From contig JASLDQ010000167.1 of the NCBI GenBank assembly GCA_030151505.1, positions 1 to 5,192 of the forward strand: DNA of 5,192 bases. Reading direction: 5' to 3'. This document shows positions 1 through 5,192 of this stretch, one piece after another. Numbering within the stretch: the stretch's first letter is position 1; each line of letters opens with the position of its first letter. Source of the DNA: Chromobacteriaceae bacterium. Lineage in GTDB: Bacteria; Pseudomonadota; Gammaproteobacteria; Burkholderiales; Aquaspirillaceae. Below the pieces are notes generated by a model that saw only the letters and a list, made by a program, of their open reading frames with translations, did not search any database and was not told the DNA's origin. The translations under genes and the position numbers were made by a program.

Positions 1-21
1 GGCGGTCGATAAAAAACAACC

Positions 22-30
22 GAGAGAGAG
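22..30 (+). promoter_or_regulatory. Purine-rich ribosome binding site of the porin gene
   Basis: An alternating GAGAGAGAG run ends 7 bases before the ATG at 38. It fits a Shine-Dalgarno element and supports that start. The gene's promoter lies outside the window or in the first 20 bases, where none can be recognised. Confidence 0.6.
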
Positions 31-37
31 ATTATTC

Positions 38-1213
38 ATGAAGCAGCAATACAGACTGCTGGCCGGCCTGTGCGCCGGCCTGTTCGCCCAGACGGCCAGC
101 GCCGACGTTACGATCTACGGCGTGCTGGACAGCACGCTGGAAAGCGTGAGCGCCAGGCATGCGAATCAGGATGGCAAGAGCGTGGGCGCCATCAGTCGCG
201 TCAGTTCCAACAGCTCGCTGATCGGCTTCAAGGGCATGGAGGACCTCGGCAACGGTCTGAAGGCCATCTGGCAGGTGGAAAACGGCCTGGCGATCGACAG
301 CGGCAACGGCACCTTCGCCACCCGTGACAGCTTTGTCGGCCTGTCCGGCCCGGCCGGTACCGTGCAGCTGGGCCTGCTGACCTCGCCGGCGCGCATGGTT
401 CCGGCGATGTGGGATGTCAACCAGGGCTCGACCGGGATCGGCATGGGGGGGGCGGTGGCCGGCAAGCTCGGCAACCTGGTGTTCGCCGATCCGGCGCTGA
501 AGGCGCAGTCGACCTATTCGGCCGGCGCCCAGATACAGCTGGGCCCGTTCGAAACCCGTACCCGCAATGCGGTGCAATACACGTCGCCGGTGTGGAACTC
601 GCTGTCGGCCTCGGCGATGTACGCCCCGGGCGAAACGACCGATGTGGGACCGAAGAAGGCCTACAAGGCCGAAGGCGGGCTGAAGTACGACAACGGCACG
701 GTGTATGGCGCGGTGGTCTACGGCCGCCTGGCCACCGGTGCCGACGACGGCACCGCAATCGGCAAGAGCGGTTTCCGCGAGCTGAGTACGCTGCGCGCCG
801 CCACGTTCTACCGCTTCTCGGACCAGACCCGCATCGGCCTGCTGTTCGACCGCATGGAAGGCGACCTGACCACGGCCGGCACCAATCTCTACGGCGGCAG
901 CTCGCTGCGCCAGGATGTGTGGATGATCAACGGCACGCTCGGCGTGACGCCGAACGGCAAGCTGCTCGTCCAGTACGCCCGGGCGGACAAGCTCAAGGGT
1001 GGCTCTGACGCGACGGCAGCTCTGGGCAAGGGGCAGGCGTTCTCGCTCGGTTACGAGTATTCCCTGTCCAAGCGCACCCTGCTGAAGGCGATCTATTCGC
1101 AGATTCTCAACGACGGCAACGCCAACTACGACTACGGCATCGGCAGCGTCGGCAATGTGGCAGCCGGCGCCGATCCGCAAGGCTTTGCCCTCGGTCTGCG
1201 TCACAATTTCTGA
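38..1213 (+). CDS. Gram-negative outer-membrane porin (general diffusion porin, betaproteobacterial type)
   Basis: Encodes a 391-residue porin expected to form a 16-stranded beta-barrel trimer in the outer membrane, letting small hydrophilic solutes diffuse through. Residues 1-22 are a Sec signal peptide: K2 and R6, a hydrophobic core, and a QTASA/DVTIYG cleavage site after A22. The mature protein opens with DVTIYGVLDSTLE, the usual first strand of this family. It continues with SSLIGFKGMEDLGNGLKAIWQVE (roughly 59-81) and RDSFVGLSGPAGTVQLG (96-112), which lead into the presumed constriction loop L3 (about 113-150). It ends in GLRHNF, the C-terminal phenylalanine read by the BAM assembly machinery. 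The length is typical. The ATG at 38 has a good ribosome site and places the signal peptide correctly. The gene is followed at once by a terminator, so it is probably the last or only gene of its transcript. An eight-G run sits at codons 136-139. Family assignment is sure; solute preference cannot be told. Confidence 0.95.
   Translation: MKQQYRLLAGLCAGLFAQTASADVTIYGVLDSTLESVSARHANQDGKSVGAISRVSSNSSLIGFKGMEDLGNGLKAIWQVENGLAIDSGNGTFATRDSFVGLSGPAGTVQLGLLTSPARMVPAMWDVNQGSTGIGMGGAVAGKLGNLVFADPALKAQSTYSAGAQIQLGPFETRTRNAVQYTSPVWNSLSASAMYAPGETTDVGPKKAYKAEGGLKYDNGTVYGAVVYGRLATGADDGTAIGKSGFRELSTLRAATFYRFSDQTRIGLLFDRMEGDLTTAGTNLYGGSSLRQDVWMINGTLGVTPNGKLLVQYARADKLKGGSDATAALGKGQAFSLGYEYSLSKRTLLKAIYSQILNDGNANYDYGIGSVGNVAAGADPQGFALGLRHNF
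445..452 (+). repeat. Eight-G homopolymer inside the porin gene
   Basis: Eight consecutive G bases span the end of the ATG codon for M136, two GGG glycine codons and the first base of a GCG alanine codon. Slippage by one base would shift the frame within the first 40% of the porin. This is a visible sequence fact; any phase variation is inference. Confidence 0.9.
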
Positions 1214-1245
1214 TCCGTGGGCCGGATTCGGCATGACTGAGCTGC

Positions 1246-1275
1246 AACCGCCGGACCGGGTCCGGCGGTTTTTTT
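1246..1275 (+). terminator. Rho-independent terminator of the porin gene
   Basis: A perfect 10-bp stem, aaccgccgga (1246-1255) against tccggcggtt (1261-1270), closes a 5-base loop. A run of seven T (1269-1275, the first two within the stem) follows. It starts 32 bases after the porin stop codon, the right place and orientation to end that transcript. It separates the porin from the downstream methyltransferase gene. Confidence 0.93.
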
Positions 1276-1371
1276 CTGGCGTTGCCCGTTCCGGCCAGAC
1301 ACTGGTGGCATAAGCGCATAACAACAAGGCATTTCCCCCCGGCGGCCGAATCTTGTAAAAGTCGCGCCAAC

Positions 1372-1377
1372 GAGAGG
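1372..1377 (+). promoter_or_regulatory. Ribosome binding site that decides the cobA start
   Basis: GAGAGG lies 9 bases before the ATG at 1387. An in-frame ATG at 1378 abuts this element directly and would add only Met-Cys-Gly, so 1387 is the better start. The protein then begins MNQGKVWLIGAGPGD, matching the usual N-terminus of the family. Confidence 0.65.
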
Positions 1378-1386
1378 ATGTGTGGC

Positions 1387-2139
1387 ATGAATCAAGGCAA
1401 AGTCTGGCTGATCGGTGCGGGACCGGGGGATCCGGAGCTGCTGACACTGAAGGCGGTCCGGGCACTGGAAGGTGCTGAGATGTGGCTGGTGGATGATCTG
1501 GTGGGCGAGGGCGTGCTGGCCTTTGCCGCGCCGCAGGCGAAAATCGTGCGGGTCGGCAAGCGCGGTGGCTGCCGCTCGACCCCGCAGGATTTCATCAACC
1601 GGCTGATGCTGCGTTACGCCCGACAGGGCCGGCGAGTGGCGCGGGTGAAGGGCGGCGATGCCATGCTGTTCGGCCGCGGCGGCGAGGAGGCGATCTACCT
1701 GCGCGGGCACGGGGTGGAGGTCGAGGTCGTCAACGGGCTGACGTCGGGCATGATTGCCGCAACCACGATCGACGTGCCCTTGACCCATCGCGATTGCTGT
1801 CGCGGCGTCAGCTTCGTCACCGCGCACGCGCAGAACGGCGGCGAGCCGAACTGGGTGGCGCTGGCGCAATCCGGCACCACGCTGGTGATCTACATGGGGA
1901 TGAAGCGGCTGGATGCCATCGTGGCCGGGCTGACCGCCGGCGGCCTGCCGTCCGCGACGCCGGCCGCCATCGTGCAGTCGGCCTCGACGCCGGATTAGCG
2001 CCGGGTGATCGCCACGCTGGCGGAGCTGCCTGCGGTCGCCCGGCATGAAGGTCTGGCCAGTCCGGCCATCGTTCTGATCGGCGATGTGGTGGGACTGGCT
2101 CCGGCGCTCTTGCCCCTGCTTGCAACGGCGGCGGCCTAG
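1387..2139 (+). pseudogene. cobA: Uroporphyrinogen-III C-methyltransferase (SUMT), interrupted by an in-frame amber codon
   Basis: The intact enzyme moves two methyl groups from S-adenosylmethionine to C2 and C7 of uroporphyrinogen III. The product is precorrin-2, the cytoplasmic precursor of siroheme and cobalamin. Family marks are GAGPGDPELLTLKA (10-23), a VDDLV segment (35-39), VRVGKRGGCRSTPQDFINRL (54-73), VKGGDAMLFGRGGEE (87-101), VVNGLTSG (114-121) and PLTHRD (131-136). The reading frame meets TAG at 1996-1998 after 203 residues. It then continues uninterrupted for 46 codons to a second TAG at 2137-2139. This tail (RRVIATLAELPAV... IVLIGDVVGLAPAL) is the expected C-terminus, and the family normally has Gln-Arg at the stop position, so a CAG-to-TAG change explains it. 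Without the tail, the last strands of the SAM-binding C-terminal domain are lost, so a 203-residue product is probably inactive. Full length would be about 250 residues, normal for stand-alone SUMT. Sequencing error or amber suppression remain possible. If the stop is taken at face value, the CDS is 1387-1998. No siroheme-forming CysG N-terminal domain is fused. Confidence 0.85.
1996..2139 (+). other. Premature TAG and the orphaned C-terminal coding segment of cobA
   Basis: TAG at 1996-1998 follows ...QSASTPD. The next 46 codons are in the same frame and encode the conserved end of a SUMT, including IVLIGDVVGL (residues 228-237 of the restored protein). I see no convincing ribosome site that would let the segment be translated independently. 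Since there is no frameshift and no sign of decay, the interruption is a single-base event relative to a CAG glutamine codon. Confidence 0.85.
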
Positions 2140-2156
2140 GCCGGCGGGCTCGTCGC

Positions 2157-2162
2157 TATAAT
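2157..2162 (+). promoter_or_regulatory. Sigma-70 -10 element upstream of the YdhR-family gene
   Basis: A perfect TATAAT sits 18 bases after the end of the cobA reading frame and 28 bases before the next ATG. The start of transcription would be near 2169, leaving a short leader that holds the ribosome site. No good -35 hexamer lies 16-18 bases upstream. The nearest TTGCAA, at 2120-2125, is too far away. The promoter may therefore be weak or activator-dependent. Confidence 0.45.
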
Positions 2163-2177
2163 CGGCCTTTTGCATTT

Positions 2178-2182
2178 GGAGG
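2178..2182 (+). promoter_or_regulatory. Strong Shine-Dalgarno (GGAGG) fixing the start of the YdhR-family gene
   Basis: GGAGG lies 7 bases before the ATG at 2190. An in-frame TTG at 2184 is only one base away from it and can be dismissed as the start. Confidence 0.8.
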
Positions 2183-2189
2183 CTTGGCG

Positions 2190-2504
2190 ATGACTTCTCC
2201 CGTCCTGCTGCAGATCGATTTCGACTATGCCGGTCCGTACGGCGATGAACTGGCGCAACTGTCGGCCGGCCTGGCCGCCGATATCGCGGCCGAACCGGGA
2301 CTGATCTGGAAAATCTGGACCGAGGATCAGGCTGGCGGCTGTGCCGGGGGCTGGTATGTGTTCGAAACCCGTTCGCAGGCCGAGACCTATCTGGCCAAGC
2401 ACAGTCAACGCCTGCAGGCGTTCGGGGTGACGGCGGTGCGGGCGAGATACTTCGCCGCCAACGAAGCGCTATCCGCCATCACGCGTAGTCCCTTGTCGGC
2501 CTGA
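2190..2504 (+). CDS. ydhR: YdhR-family putative monooxygenase (ferredoxin-like alpha/beta barrel)
   Basis: A 104-residue cytoplasmic protein that closely resembles E. coli YdhR (about 101 residues) along its whole length. Recognisable segments in order are LLQIDFDYAGPYGDE (6-20), EPGLIWKIWTED (35-46), AGGWYVFE (52-59, the central strand), a YLAKHSQRL helix (67-75) and the FAANEALSAIT C-terminal motif (88-98). The family is known to form dimers with the ferredoxin-like fold of small cofactor-free monooxygenases such as ActVA-Orf6. Its substrate and even its enzymatic activity are unproven, so the name is a family label. The gene has its own -10 element and ribosome site, so it need not depend on cobA transcription. 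It converges on phoH, with a shared terminator between them. Confidence 0.88.
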   Translation: MTSPVLLQIDFDYAGPYGDELAQLSAGLAADIAAEPGLIWKIWTEDQAGGCAGGWYVFETRSQAETYLAKHSQRLQAFGVTAVRARYFAANEALSAITRSPLSA

Positions 2505-2558
2505 GCGGGCCCGGCGTTTTGCCGATCGCTGGGGGGCATCGCCAGATTCTGCGAATGA

Positions 2559-2600
2559 CCAAATGAAAAAGCCACCATTGATGGTGGCTTTTTCATTTGG
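2559..2600. terminator. Bidirectional Rho-independent terminator between convergent genes
   Basis: A perfect inverted repeat has 20 bases per arm (2559-2578 and 2581-2600) around a TG centre. The GC-rich core gccaccat/atggtggc is flanked by AAAAA on the left and TTTTT on the right, so each strand gives a hairpin whose core is followed by a U tract. It lies 54 bases after the ydhR stop and 12 bases beyond the phoH stop on the opposite strand, and so serves both transcripts. Confidence 0.95.
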
Positions 2601-2612
2601 CGGGGGTGAACG

Positions 2613-4019
2613 CTACAGGACTTCCCCTGCGTGGTCGGCCAGGCGCGAGCGTTCGCCGCGGGCGAGGGTGATGTGGCCCGAATGGGGCCAGCCCTTGAAA
2701 CGGTCGACCACGTAGGTCAGGCCCGAGCTGCCTTCGGTGAGGTAGGGCGTGTCGATCTGGCCGATATTGCCCAGGCAGACCACCTTGGTGCCGGGGCCGG
2801 CGCGGGTGATGAGGGTCTTCATCTGCTTGGGCGTGAGGTTCTGCGCCTCGTCGATGATGAGGTACTTGTTGAGGAAGGTGCGTCCGCGCATGAAGTTGAG
2901 CGACTTGACCTTGATGCGGCTTCGGATCAGGTCGCGGGTGGCGGCGCGGCCCCAGTCGCCGCCGTCGGAATCGGACTTGTTGAGCACGTCGAGGTTGTCC
3001 TCCAGCGCGCCCATCCACGGGTTCATCTTTTCTTCCTCGGTGCCGGGCAGAAAGCCGATGTCCTCGCCGACCGGCACGGTGACGCGGGTCATGATGATTT
3101 CGCTGTAGCGCTTCTGCTCCAGCGTCATCGTCAGCCCGGCGGCCAGCGTCAGCAGGGTCTTGCCGGTGCCGGCCTGACCGAGCAGGGTGACGAAGTCGAT
3201 TTCCGGGTCCATCAGAAGGTTGAGGGCGAAGTTCTGCTCGCGGTTGCGCGCGCAGATGCCCCAGACGTTGTTCTTCTGGTGGCTGTAGTCCTTCAGCGTT
3301 TCCAGCTTCGCGGTCTTGCCCGCCAGATCGATCACGCGGGCGGCCAGCGGCGTGTCGCCGCCCTGCCACAGCATCTCGTTGAGATAGAGCGAGGGCACGT
3401 CGGGGCCGGTGAGCTTGTAGAAGGTCTTGCCACCGTCCTGCCAGCTGGCCAGATCGCCGCCGTTGCGTTCCCAGAAGTCGTCGGTCACTTCGGTGGTGCC
3501 GGTGTAGAGCAGGTCGGTGTCTTCCAGCACCTTGTCGTTGAAGTAGTCCTCCGCGGCCAGCCCCAGCGCACGCGCCTTGATGCGCATGTTGATGTCTTTG
3601 GACACCAGGATGACCTGCCGGTCCGGGCGTTTGTCCTGCAGCGCCATCACGATGCCGAGGATCTGGTTGTCGGCCTTGCCCATCGACAGCTTGGCCGGCA
3701 GGGTGCTGTCGATCAGCTGGGTCTGCAGGATCAGCTTGCCGGTGGCCGCGCCCTGGCTCTTGTCCGCCAGCGAGATGCCCTCGCCGATCTCGCCCTCGAA
3801 GCCGCCGATCAGCTCATCGAGAAAGCGGCTGGTCTGGCGGGCGTTGCGGGAGACTTCGCTCATGCCGCGCTTGTGGGTGTCCAGTTCTTCCAGCGTGACG
3901 ATGGGAATGAAGATATCGTGTTCCTCGAAGCGGAACAGGCTGGTCGGATCGTGCATGAGCACGTTGGTATCGAGGACAAACAGCTTGGCGGCCGGCGTGG
4001 AAGCTTTTTTCTTGGGCAT
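2613..4019 (-). CDS. PIN domain-PhoH family ATPase (PhoH2/YlaK type)
   Basis: A 468-residue cytoplasmic protein with two domains. The N-terminal PIN nuclease-like domain (about 12-150) keeps the acidic residues expected of the fold: D17 in FVLDTNVLMHD, E44/E45 in TLEELD, D117 in KADNQI and D142 in SKDINMRIKA. The C-terminal PhoH domain (about 245-460) has Walker A GQAGTGKT (281-288), Walker B YLIIDEAQ (386-393, D390/E391) and a GNIGQID sensor-like motif (417-423). Proteins of this architecture are NTP-dependent RNA-acting enzymes: mycobacterial PhoH2 has been described as an RNA helicase with ribonuclease activity. The E. coli PhoH name comes from phosphate-starvation control, but that protein lacks the PIN part. 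The precise role here is unproven. The ATG at 4019 is preceded by GAGAGGA (complement of 4027-4033), 7 bases away. The gene is alone on its strand, converging with ydhR and diverging from leuB. No antitoxin-like small gene precedes it, which argues against a toxin-antitoxin operon. Long open frames on the opposite strand are codon-bias shadows. Confidence 0.95.
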   Translation of the reverse strand: MPKKKASTPAAKLFVLDTNVLMHDPTSLFRFEEHDIFIPIVTLEELDTHKRGMSEVSRNARQTSRFLDELIGGFEGEIGEGISLADKSQGAATGKLILQTQLIDSTLPAKLSMGKADNQILGIVMALQDKRPDRQVILVSKDINMRIKARALGLAAEDYFNDKVLEDTDLLYTGTTEVTDDFWERNGGDLASWQDGGKTFYKLTGPDVPSLYLNEMLWQGGDTPLAARVIDLAGKTAKLETLKDYSHQKNNVWGICARNREQNFALNLLMDPEIDFVTLLGQAGTGKTLLTLAAGLTMTLEQKRYSEIIMTRVTVPVGEDIGFLPGTEEEKMNPWMGALEDNLDVLNKSDSDGGDWGRAATRDLIRSRIKVKSLNFMRGRTFLNKYLIIDEAQNLTPKQMKTLITRAGPGTKVVCLGNIGQIDTPYLTEGSSGLTYVVDRFKGWPHSGHITLARGERSRLADHAGEVL

Positions 4020-4087
4020 GGAGGCGTCCTCTCTGTGGCGGGTTGAGCATCATCCATCAGCAAAGCGCATGCACATGAAATCCGCAT

Positions 4088-4101
4088 GACAGCTCGCTGT
4101 C
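4088..4101. repeat. Short inverted repeat in the phoH leader
   Basis: gacagc and gctgtc form a 6-bp stem around a 2-base centre (in practice 5 bp with a 4-base loop). No T run follows on either strand, so it is not a terminator. It could be an operator half-site pair or an RNA hairpin in the phoH leader, or chance. Confidence 0.3.
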
Positions 4102-4247
4102 TCCAGCTTAATCCTCCCGCAGGCAAAACGCTCGTCTTGTTCGCGGTAGTGTCCGCACAAAAATTCGTCGTCGCGGGGGCCACATTTGCAACGGCATCAG
4201 GTTATTATCTTGGGCATAACATCAATTTCCACTCTTATACAAGACAT

Positions 4248-4252
4248 AGAGG
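4248..4252 (+). promoter_or_regulatory. Ribosome binding site supporting the GTG start of leuB
   Basis: AGAGG lies 7 bases before the GTG at 4260. The protein from this GTG begins [14 protein letters not shown], the standard LeuB N-terminus, with no upstream in-frame ATG needed. Confidence 0.75.
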
Positions 4253-4259
4253 TCAAGTC

Positions 4260-5192
4260 GTGAAGATTGCAGTTCTGCCGGGTGACGGCATCGGTCCCGA
4301 AATCGTGGCGCAGGCATTGCGCGTGCTGGATGTGTTCAAGCAGGAAGGCCTGCCGGTCGAAACCGAAACCGCCCTCATCGGCGGCTGCGCAGTGGATGCG
4401 ACCGGCGATCCGCTGCCGGATGCTACGCTGAAGCTGGCGCTGGAAGCCGACGCGGTGCTCTTGGGCGCCGTGGGCGGCCCGCAGTGGGACACGCTGCCGC
4501 GCGAGCAGCGCCCGGAGCGCGGCTTGTTGCGCATCCGCAAGGCGATGAACATCTTCGCCAACCTGCGCCCGGCCATCCTGTACCCGGAACTGGCGAATGC
4601 TTCCACCCTCAAACCCGAAGTGGTGTCGGGCCTGGACCTGATGATCATCCGCGAACTCGTGGGCGACATCTACTTCGGCGAGCCTCGCGCGATCGAAGTG
4701 CGCAACGGCGAGCGCGTCGGTTACAACACCATGATCTACAGCGAGTCGGAAATCCGCCGCATTGCCCACGTCGCGTTCAAGACCGCGCAGAAGCGCGGCA
4801 AGAAACTGTGCTCGGTCGACAAAATGAACGTGCTGGAAGCCACCCAGTTGTGGCGCGACGTGATGATCGAAGTGTCAGCCGAATACCCGGACGTGGAACT
4901 GAGCCACATGCTGGTCGACAACGCCGCCATGCAGCTGGTGCGCGCGCCCAAACAGTTCGACGTGGTGGTGACCGGCAATATGTTCGGCGACATCCTGTCG
5001 GACGAAGCGTCGATGCTGACCGGCTCGATTGGCATGCTGCCGTCGGCCTCGCTCGACCAGAACGGCAAGGGCCTGTATGAGCCGAGCCATGGTTCGGCCC
5101 CGGACATCGCCGGCAAGAACATGGCCAACCCGCTGGCCACCATCCTGTCGCTGGCGATGATGCTGCGCTACACCTTCAACCAGGACGCCGCC
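4260..5192 (+). CDS. leuB: 3-isopropylmalate dehydrogenase (partial, C-terminus beyond the window)
   Basis: Catalyses the NAD-dependent oxidation and decarboxylation of 3-isopropylmalate to 4-methyl-2-oxopentanoate, the third step specific to leucine synthesis, as a cytoplasmic homodimer. The 311 visible residues begin at a [19 protein letters not shown]. Substrate-binding arginines R93 and R103 lie in [14 protein letters not shown], and R131 in [15 protein letters not shown], which also carries the catalytic Y138. K188 is in [11 protein letters not shown]. The metal-binding aspartates are D220, D244 and D248 (the last two in [11 protein letters not shown]). The NAD-binding segment [15 protein letters not shown] (277-291) has D282, the usual NAD rather than NADP choice. 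All catalytic residues are present. LeuB is normally about 355-360 residues, so about 45 are missing past the edge. No leuC or leuD precedes it here, whereas in many proteobacteria leuD lies just upstream. The gene appears to start its own transcript. Confidence 0.97.
   Translation, partial: MKIAVLPGDGIGPEIVAQALRVLDVFKQEGLPVETETALIGGCAVDATGDPLPDATLKLALEADAVLLGAVGGPQWDTLPREQRPERGLLRIRKAMNIFANLRPAILYPELANASTLKPEVVSGLDLMIIRELVGDIYFGEPRAIEVRNGERVGYNTMIYSESEIRRIAHVAFKTAQKRGKKLCSVDKMNVLEATQLWRDVMIEVSAEYPDVELSHMLVDNAAMQLVRAPKQFDVVVTGNMFGDILSDEASMLTGSIGMLPSASLDQNGKGLYEPSHGSAPDIAGKNMANPLATILSLAMMLRYTFNQDAA

Larger units (their letters stand above)
4020..4259. promoter_or_regulatory. Divergent phoH/leuB intergenic region with possible promoters
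   Basis: No gene is supported in these 240 bases. The region must hold the starts for phoH (leftward) and leuB (rightward). The part from about 4195 to 4250 is clearly AT-richer than the surroundings. Two candidate -10 elements overlap there: TATTAT at 4203-4208 on the + strand and GATAAT on the - strand (complement of 4204-4209). The minus element has a poor -35 (GTGGAA, complement of 4227-4232) at 17 bases. A second + strand option pairs TTGGGC (4210-4215) with TTATAC (4235-4240) at a long 19-base spacing. None is strong. If the minus -10 is real, phoH has a leader of roughly 180 bases that contains a short hairpin at 4088-4101. Ribosome sites are TCCTCTC (4027-4033, for phoH) and AGAGG (4248-4252, for leuB). 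Confidence 0.45.

Noticed and set aside
252..261. A sequence resembling the Neisseria DNA uptake sequence GCCGTCTGAA
   Set aside because: acggtctgaa has two mismatches, lies inside porin codons, and is not repeated in the window.
1282..1322. Possible promoter for cobA (TTGCCC with CATAAG)
   Set aside because: The spacing is 21 bases and the -10 match is weak, so it is not supported. The cobA promoter could not be placed between 1276 and 1371.
32..1465. A 477-codon open frame on the minus strand opposite the porin gene
   Set aside because: It mirrors the porin frame in GC-rich DNA, is rich in Arg, Ala, Gly and His without any recognisable domain, and runs through the porin terminator. The porin on the other strand is certain.
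1201..2175. A 324-codon minus-strand frame opposite cobA
   Set aside because: Composition is Arg/His/Gln/Gly-rich as expected from reverse reading of the cobA codons, and no domain is visible.
2505..2558. Short gap after ydhR before the terminator
   Set aside because: No ORF, repeat or RNA structure was seen apart from a six-G run at 2531-2536.
2631..4046. A 471-codon open frame on the plus strand opposite phoH
   Set aside because: It is an antisense shadow of a clearly conserved PIN-PhoH gene. It has low-complexity Val/Ala/Gly/Leu/Gln composition and no ribosome site.
4210..4263. A short TTG-initiated frame whose TGA overlaps the leuB GTG, resembling a coupled leader peptide
   Set aside because: There is no ribosome site, it uses rare ATA codons three times, and it lacks the consecutive leucine codons of a leu attenuator. 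The overlap with the leuB start is probably chance.
4197..4769. Minus-strand frames of 190 and 138 codons opposite leuB
   Set aside because: leuB has every catalytic residue in the plus frame; these are shadows.

Overview
The window is an ordinary stretch of a GC-rich Gram-negative chromosome. The trimeric-porin type, the PIN-PhoH ATPase, the form of the uroporphyrinogen methyltransferase and the codon usage all point to a betaproteobacterium. Neisseriales (Chromobacterium/Laribacter-like) is my best guess, but it rests on general resemblance rather than a diagnostic marker. Base composition and codon use look uniform, and I see no insertion sequence, phage gene, tRNA, rRNA or CRISPR array.

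Layout from left to right. A complete outer-membrane porin gene (38-1213, +) ends in a strong intrinsic terminator (1246-1275). A uroporphyrinogen-III C-methyltransferase gene (cobA/SUMT type, 1387-2139, +) follows, interrupted by an in-frame TAG at 1996-1998, 46 codons before its natural end. Next comes a small YdhR-family gene (2190-2504, +) with its own -10 element. A long perfect inverted repeat (2559-2600) serves as a shared terminator between this gene and the convergent phoH-type gene (2613-4019, -), which encodes a PIN domain fused to a PhoH ATPase. A 240-bp divergent intergenic region separates phoH from leuB (4260 to the window edge, +), which encodes 3-isopropylmalate dehydrogenase and is cut off by the end of the window after 311 codons.

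The genes do not form one pathway. They look like separately transcribed units: nutrient uptake across the outer membrane (porin), siroheme/corrin precursor synthesis (cobA), a small putative monooxygenase, RNA-related or stress ATPase function (phoH) and leucine biosynthesis (leuB). I find no new multigene system. The observation most worth checking is the amber codon in cobA: everything downstream of it still reads as the normal C-terminus of the family. That suggests a very recent nonsense mutation, a sequencing error or suppression. A secondary point is a run of eight G inside the porin gene.
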